From assembly GCA_948474755.1 (NCBI GenBank), contig CAOLHI010001426.1:82001-146000 (forward strand): a stretch of DNA of 64,000 nt. Direction: 5' to 3'. Positions 59,823-64,000 of this stretch are shown in pieces. The notes below the pieces were generated by a model that saw only the letters and a list, made by a program, of their open reading frames with translations, searched no databases and was not told the origin of the DNA. Position numbers and translations under genes: made by a program. Each line of letters opens with the position of its first letter. Within the stretch, counting starts at the first letter, position 1. The DNA comes from Ctenosaura bakeri. Taxonomy: Eukaryota; Chordata; Lepidosauria; Squamata; Iguanidae.

Positions 59823-60714
59823 CTGCAAAAAAAAAAAAGTTAAAATAAAACATCTAATAATTTGAGAAGCAGACTTAGAGTCTCTCATTCCAGTTTCTTC
59901 AAGTTAAACAAGGGCTACTCAATGATGCAATGGGAAGCTAGATAAGAAACAAAGAAGGGCTTGTACTGTTGCTTGTACAATATTCATGCCAGCACAGCTG
60001 TACAGTGTACACTGGTTTATGAAGTGATATGAAAACCTTATGCCTATTAGGGAATGGGAGAAATCATTCAGTACTTTCAATACTGAGTCAGGATTGTCCA
60101 GGCATGGCCCCTTCTCAGAGGTTTGTGGAAATTCAATATAAAATTGATTCCTACTATCATGGAAAGTCTGGAGAGTCAAATGAACCAGGATAATAACTTG
60201 GGAATTCAGAGTAATGGTACATTCCCTGTACATTTAGTAATCTTGTACTGTTTAGAATTTCTGGAAATATGCTTTGAGAAATACAGCAAGTCAGATTTAT
60301 TTATTAAAAGATCCATCAGAGGATCAACCTGAATTGTGGGGGAAGGCAGAATTTGAAAAAAATCAGATATATTTGTTGCCACTGACATTTAAAACACATC
60401 TTATTTAGATACGTATATAAAACTTAGCGTATGTTCTATAAAATATTAATTGAACTTAGAATTGAATAGAACAATTCTTGAATAGAACAAACAAAACTAT
60501 ACAAGAATTAGTATAGAATTGAACAAGTATAAAAATGAATAAATTTAATACAAATGAGAAAAGCATGACTAAATATTTTTGTTATTATTCCAAATTAGTC
60601 TCATTAACACATATCTTCAGCAGCTCTGTAATTCCACTTGGTTCCACTGCTTTTGTATAATGAAGGGAGCACTTCCTCTCACAGTGCTCTGAAAACCTGC
60701 TTAGGGACCAGGAA
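59823..60714. other. LRBA intron, no recognised feature
   Basis: AT-rich sequence. A 104-codon minus-strand open frame (59919-60233) has no recognisable similarity. Confidence 0.45.
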
Positions 60715-61071
60715 ACTCTCTGAGGTGTACAAGGAGGAGAGATATTTGAAGGGATGCCACGTAGAGGAAGGAGAGGGCTTGTTTTCTGTTGCTCCAGAGA
60801 CCAGGACAAGGAGCAATGGATTCAAGCTGCAGGAAAGGAGATTCCACCTGAACCTCAGGAAGAACTTCCTGACAGTCAGGGCTGTCCGGCAGTGGAATAT
60901 GCTGCCTTGGAGTGTAGTGGAGTCTCCTTCCTTGGAGGTTTTTAAGCCGAGGCTTGATGGTCATCTGTCAGGAGTGCTTTGAGGGTGTTCCTGCATGGCA
61001 GGGGGGGTTGGACTGGGTGGCCCCTGTGGTCTCTTCCAACTCTACATTTCTATGATTCTATGATTCTATGA
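60715..61071 (+). mobile_element. CR1 LINE 3' end
   Basis: The plus strand encodes the CR1 C-terminus: ERRFHLNLRKNFLTVRAV, then RQWNMLPWSVVESPSLEVF and KPRLDGHL. The CR1 3' UTR follows (TTGGACTGGGTGGCC, CTCTTCCAACTCTAC) and it ends with repeats of TTCTATGA. This is the standard CR1 terminal signature. The copy is 5'-truncated. Confidence 0.9.
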
Positions 61072-62569
61072 GATAGCAAATAAAAGTCACAGTGGAAGTT
61101 CACTGTTGGATCCTGACCAGGTATGCCCCCCCATTCACAAACTCCCAAAGAATCTGTCACTTTTGTCCAAGAACATACAGAGATCTCCTTCTTTTGAACA
61201 TTCTAACTCAAGTTAATACGAGCATTTAAGCCATTATTTGCATTAAAAAAAAAAAACAGTAGTCACCACAAATCTAGATTTCTTTACCCTGACATTTTGA
61301 GATGGTATCTACCTAAATAGGTAATCAAAATAATCTGGTCAAGAACAATATGAAGAACAAAAGAAAACACAAACACCAAATTTCTGGCAGAAAAGACTTA
61401 GGCCAAAACAACATGGGTAGGAAGAATCCTGCTTCCACACAATTATCACTATTTAGTAAAATTGGCACGGCAGTGCTATAAGACAATTTACTAAGAACTC
61501 ATCATTCTAATCAAAAGATGCATTACATTTCTTATGCACAGTTCTCCAACAGCAAGTCTATCAAACATGCTATTTGTCTGTAACGCAAAATATATAGCTG
61601 TATCTCAACAAATTAAAGGAGCTCCAAGTCTAATAAACATTTAAACCAGAGGTGGGGAAAGTGCAGCTCTCTGCAAATTGTTGGGCTGCAACTCCCAGTA
61701 TTCCTCACTGTTGTTATGCTTATTAGGACTGATGGTAATTTCAATTCAATATACGCTGCACGGCTATAACTTGCCCTAATTTGATTTAAATAAATATCAA
61801 TATGAAGTAAAGAAATTATCTACCACCACCCTGGTCCTATGCTGATACGGTAGGGTTCTGGATCATAGGAAGGCAGTTAACTTGTAATCTGCTTGCCAAC
61901 CTTAGTGCTATGCATACAGAGATCTTTAGAGATACCTGTGCACCTCAGGATACTGGAGGCCAAGCTTGTATGTAGTGCCGTACTCTAATCATCCTTTGAA
62001 CCCTCATGCATAAAGGGTGAATTACATGCACAGGGCTGCTACTGCTAACAGTAATGATACTAATTTTGCTTTTCACCGAATTTTTTAAAGATATCCTATA
62101 AACTGAATTATCAAGCTAGAAGAGAAAGGTTTGGATCTAGCTTCCGTTGGTGAATTGCTTATTCCCCTTCCTTTTCTGTCTCTGGTGCCATGTACTCCCT
62201 GTCCCAGAGGGTCTCACATCTCTCCAGGATGACAGGAGATAGAGGAGTAGGAGGAAGCGAGAGAGAGAGAAACATTGATAACATCCTCTCCCATCTGTGA
62301 ACCAAAGAGCTTTACCATCCATAAGGAAGATCCTAGATTCAAACCAAAGAGAAGATTCTTCTTTCCAGCCATTTGTATACTAAAGACAGTTTACCATAAC
62401 GGTTTCACTGACAGTTTGCATTAATTTGCAGTGTCAGACCAAATGGACTTAGAAATACAAACAAAAGAAAAAGGAGAGTCAGGATTCTTTGCCAAGTCTT
62501 ATCCTCTTTTCATATAGATGACTGCACACAGCTGATTTATAGTGTATCTTAAAGAAACATAATGCTTAC
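61072..62569. other. LRBA intron with weak palindromic repeat
   Basis: AT-rich intron. At about 61650-61735 GGTGGGGAAAGTGCAGCTCT followed by GGGCTGCAACTCCCAGTATT resembles half of the palindromic hAT-type repeat noted at 40143. Confidence 0.4.
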
Positions 62570-62651
62570 GAGGATTTTGTATTTTCACTGTTGAATCTGG
62601 GTCAGGATGCTGCTTATGTATCACTTGAGTGCAAATCTGTTCAATAAGAAT
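62570..62651 (-). CDS. LRBA: LRBA internal exon 2 of 16
   Basis: This 82-nt exon has an acceptor CTCAG and a donor GTAAGC. It starts in phase 0 directly after the preceding exon and reads ILIEQICTQVIHKQHPDPD, then STVKIQNP, ending one base into the next codon. The segment is nearly invariant between LRBA and NBEA. It belongs to the helical repeat region downstream of the ConA-like lectin fold. Introns of 1.1 kb (upstream) and 2.7 kb (downstream) flank it. Confidence 0.95.
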
Positions 62652-63769
62652 CTGAGGACAAGATATAAGAGCAAAATGTTACATTTGTTTAACAAGGCAT
62701 TATTCTAACGGCTGTTACACGGATGGTTTTTTAAAGGCTAAAGGTCAGCCATCTTTGTTAAATTATGATCTCCAAAATAATTATTTCCATGTATAATGGT
62801 CTAATCTATTGCACTTATGCATACAGCTTAACTAAGAAGAGAAAGAAGTGAATGAACTTTACATACAGTACAAAGCAAAAAGAAATCCAAACTTATCTGC
62901 AGAACAAGTAAGGGTTACTCAATATCTCTTGCTATAATGATAGGAACAATCATTTCCCCATATCCAGCAATAACATAGATTTAAAACAATGGACATATAA
63001 GCTCTTTCCACTCTCTCCTGGGAAACGAGGAGACCAAAAATGTAAAAAGATTTTTAAAATATGTCAAAGCTAAACACAGTCTGTTCCTGTGAACATTACA
63101 TTCTGAAATAACACACCAAGGATTATTTCTAATTAGTGAGATTAACATTAGCAGTACTTTATGAACCACTCCTCCTTCGTGAAGAGATCTGCAGCTTAAT
63201 TCCACAACACCAGTCCTCTGAAGCGAATTGTACATGCAACATAAAATAATGTGAGAGGACACTTTGTTACAGAAACACAAGAGCTATGCCATGAACAAAC
63301 GTTAGAATTATACTGAGACTTTGCACGTTGTGTCTATGAGTTAATTTCTGACAGTGCAGTTGCAATAGACTTTCATAGAAATTTACACACAACTTCATTT
63401 TTGAAGGTGCTTCTCATCTTACAATATGTTCTTGCCTAATATTTCTGTCTCTGAAATCAAGGGACACTCTTGCTTCTTAACTTGAAGGGTTTTGTGGTCA
63501 AATTAATTCTGTATGACTACATAATGCAAGTTGTTGTTTTTTACCAGATGAAGATGTATTAGCACACTTCATTTCACTAACATTCACAAAACTTGCAGAC
63601 AATATAGTGTGATTTTTCTCCCAATTAGGCACATAATTTATGTAAATTAATGACAGCAATTACTTGATTTCAAGTCAAGAAATCTGAACTAAACTTATCA
63701 GCTGGAACATATCAGTACAAACATGCAACCAATTTGCAATAATTTCTATGCAATGAGAAAGATTAGTAC
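62652..63769. other. LRBA intron, no recognised feature
   Basis: AT-rich intron of 1.1 kb. Nothing recognised. Confidence 0.5.
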
Positions 63770-63878
63770 CTCAAATAGTACATTGTATGTTGTCATGGAA
63801 ATTAAGCTTGTTTGAAGTGTTAACCTCTCAGCCAGCAGAGAGAACAATCCATGTCCTAGCATGATTTCAGCTTTCCTC
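63770..63878 (-). CDS. LRBA: LRBA internal exon 1 of 16 in window
   Basis: This is the most 5' secure LRBA exon here, 109 nt long. It is bounded by an acceptor (TTTTAG) and a donor (GTACTA) on the minus strand. After one split-codon base it reads RKAEIMLGHGLFSLLAERL, a conserved helical segment of the neurobeachin/LRBA family near the end of the N-terminal armadillo-like region. The exon ends on a complete codon (GAG). LRBA is a large cytoplasmic and vesicle-associated scaffold of the BEACH family. In mammals it protects CTLA4 from lysosomal degradation and takes part in vesicle traffic. The choice of LRBA over NBEA rests on the residue pattern across all the exons. The upstream exon lies beyond position 64000, apart from a possible microexon at 63948-63974. 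Confidence 0.93.
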
Positions 63879-63947
63879 CTAAAATTACATAGCAGATTAA
63901 ATACAAACAACATATTATGAAAATCATTAACAGAAATTGATATATAC

Positions 63948-63974
63948 CTGTTATCTTCCGTTTCTCCTGGAAAT
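63948..63974 (-). CDS. LRBA: Possible 27-nt LRBA microexon
   Basis: On the minus strand a 27-nt stretch is preceded by AG and followed by a donor-like GTATAT. It lies 69 nt upstream of the exon at 63770-63878. In the phase the neighbouring exon requires, it would add nine residues (FPGETEDNR) before the conserved RKAE. A length divisible by three, a matching phase and no stop support a microexon. Against it, no good polypyrimidine tract is visible and I recall no such insertion in human LRBA. It could be chance. Confidence 0.22.
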
Positions 63975-64000
63975 CTGGCATCTATAAATTGCTGTATTTA

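Noticed and set aside
4791..63878. Assignment of the host gene to NBEA
   Set aside because: Several blocks are shared, but segments such as [36 protein letters not shown] and LPSVPTV follow LRBA and differ from NBEA.
1..64000. Nested MAB21L2-type gene in an LRBA intron
   Set aside because: In other vertebrates a single-exon MAB21L2 gene sits in a later LRBA intron. No ORF of that size and content is present here.

Overview
The window is AT-rich vertebrate nuclear DNA, most likely from a squamate reptile, probably a lizard. That reading rests on the repeats: BovB (RTE) LINE pieces, tRNA-derived Sauria-type SINEs and 5S rRNA-derived SINEs with BovB-like tails, CR1 and L2-like LINE pieces, and a DIRS-type tyrosine-recombinase retrotransposon. 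The species cannot be fixed from the sequence alone.

One host gene spans the window on the minus strand: LRBA (LPS-responsive beige-like anchor protein, the paralogue of neurobeachin). Sixteen internal coding exons lie in transcription order from 63878 down to 4791. All 16 join in phase and encode about 1,087 consecutive residues with no break. They cover the end of the N-terminal lectin/armadillo part, a long acidic linker encoded by a 1,002-bp exon, a second helical region, and the approach to the PH-BEACH-WD40 half. The 5' and 3' ends of the gene lie outside the window. Splicing features of note are a candidate 30-residue in-frame cassette exon (37100-37189), a possible 27-nt microexon at the window edge (63948-63974), tandem splice donors 6 nt apart at 8301/8307, and a GC-AG intron after the exon ending at 30841.

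The largest intron (38627-59137, 20.5 kb) holds a nearly complete, GC-rich DIRS retrotransposon (44896-50909), in the same orientation as LRBA. It encodes a Gag with an N-terminal zinc knuckle and an RS-rich domain (one frame break), an intact reverse transcriptase/RNase H/methyltransferase-like ORF, and an intact tyrosine recombinase ORF. The repeats typical of the group are present: 91-bp inverted terminal repeats, identical to each other, and an internal complementary region matching the outer ends. The element sits inside an older L2-like LINE and has lost its outermost 5' end. A second, decayed DIRS copy (1-718) keeps that 5' end. It lies in the intron below the last LRBA exon and runs off the left edge of the window.

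The rest is intron with scattered repeats: BovB pieces at about 17.1-18.4, 24.2-25.1 and 52.4-52.9 kb; L2-like pieces at about 11.5, 20.6, 25.1, 28.8-30.0 and 32.0 kb; a CR1 tail at 60.7-61.1 kb; several SINEs; a possible DNA-transposon-like unit at 16.5-16.9 kb; and microsatellites. No tRNA, rRNA, CRISPR array or second host gene was found.
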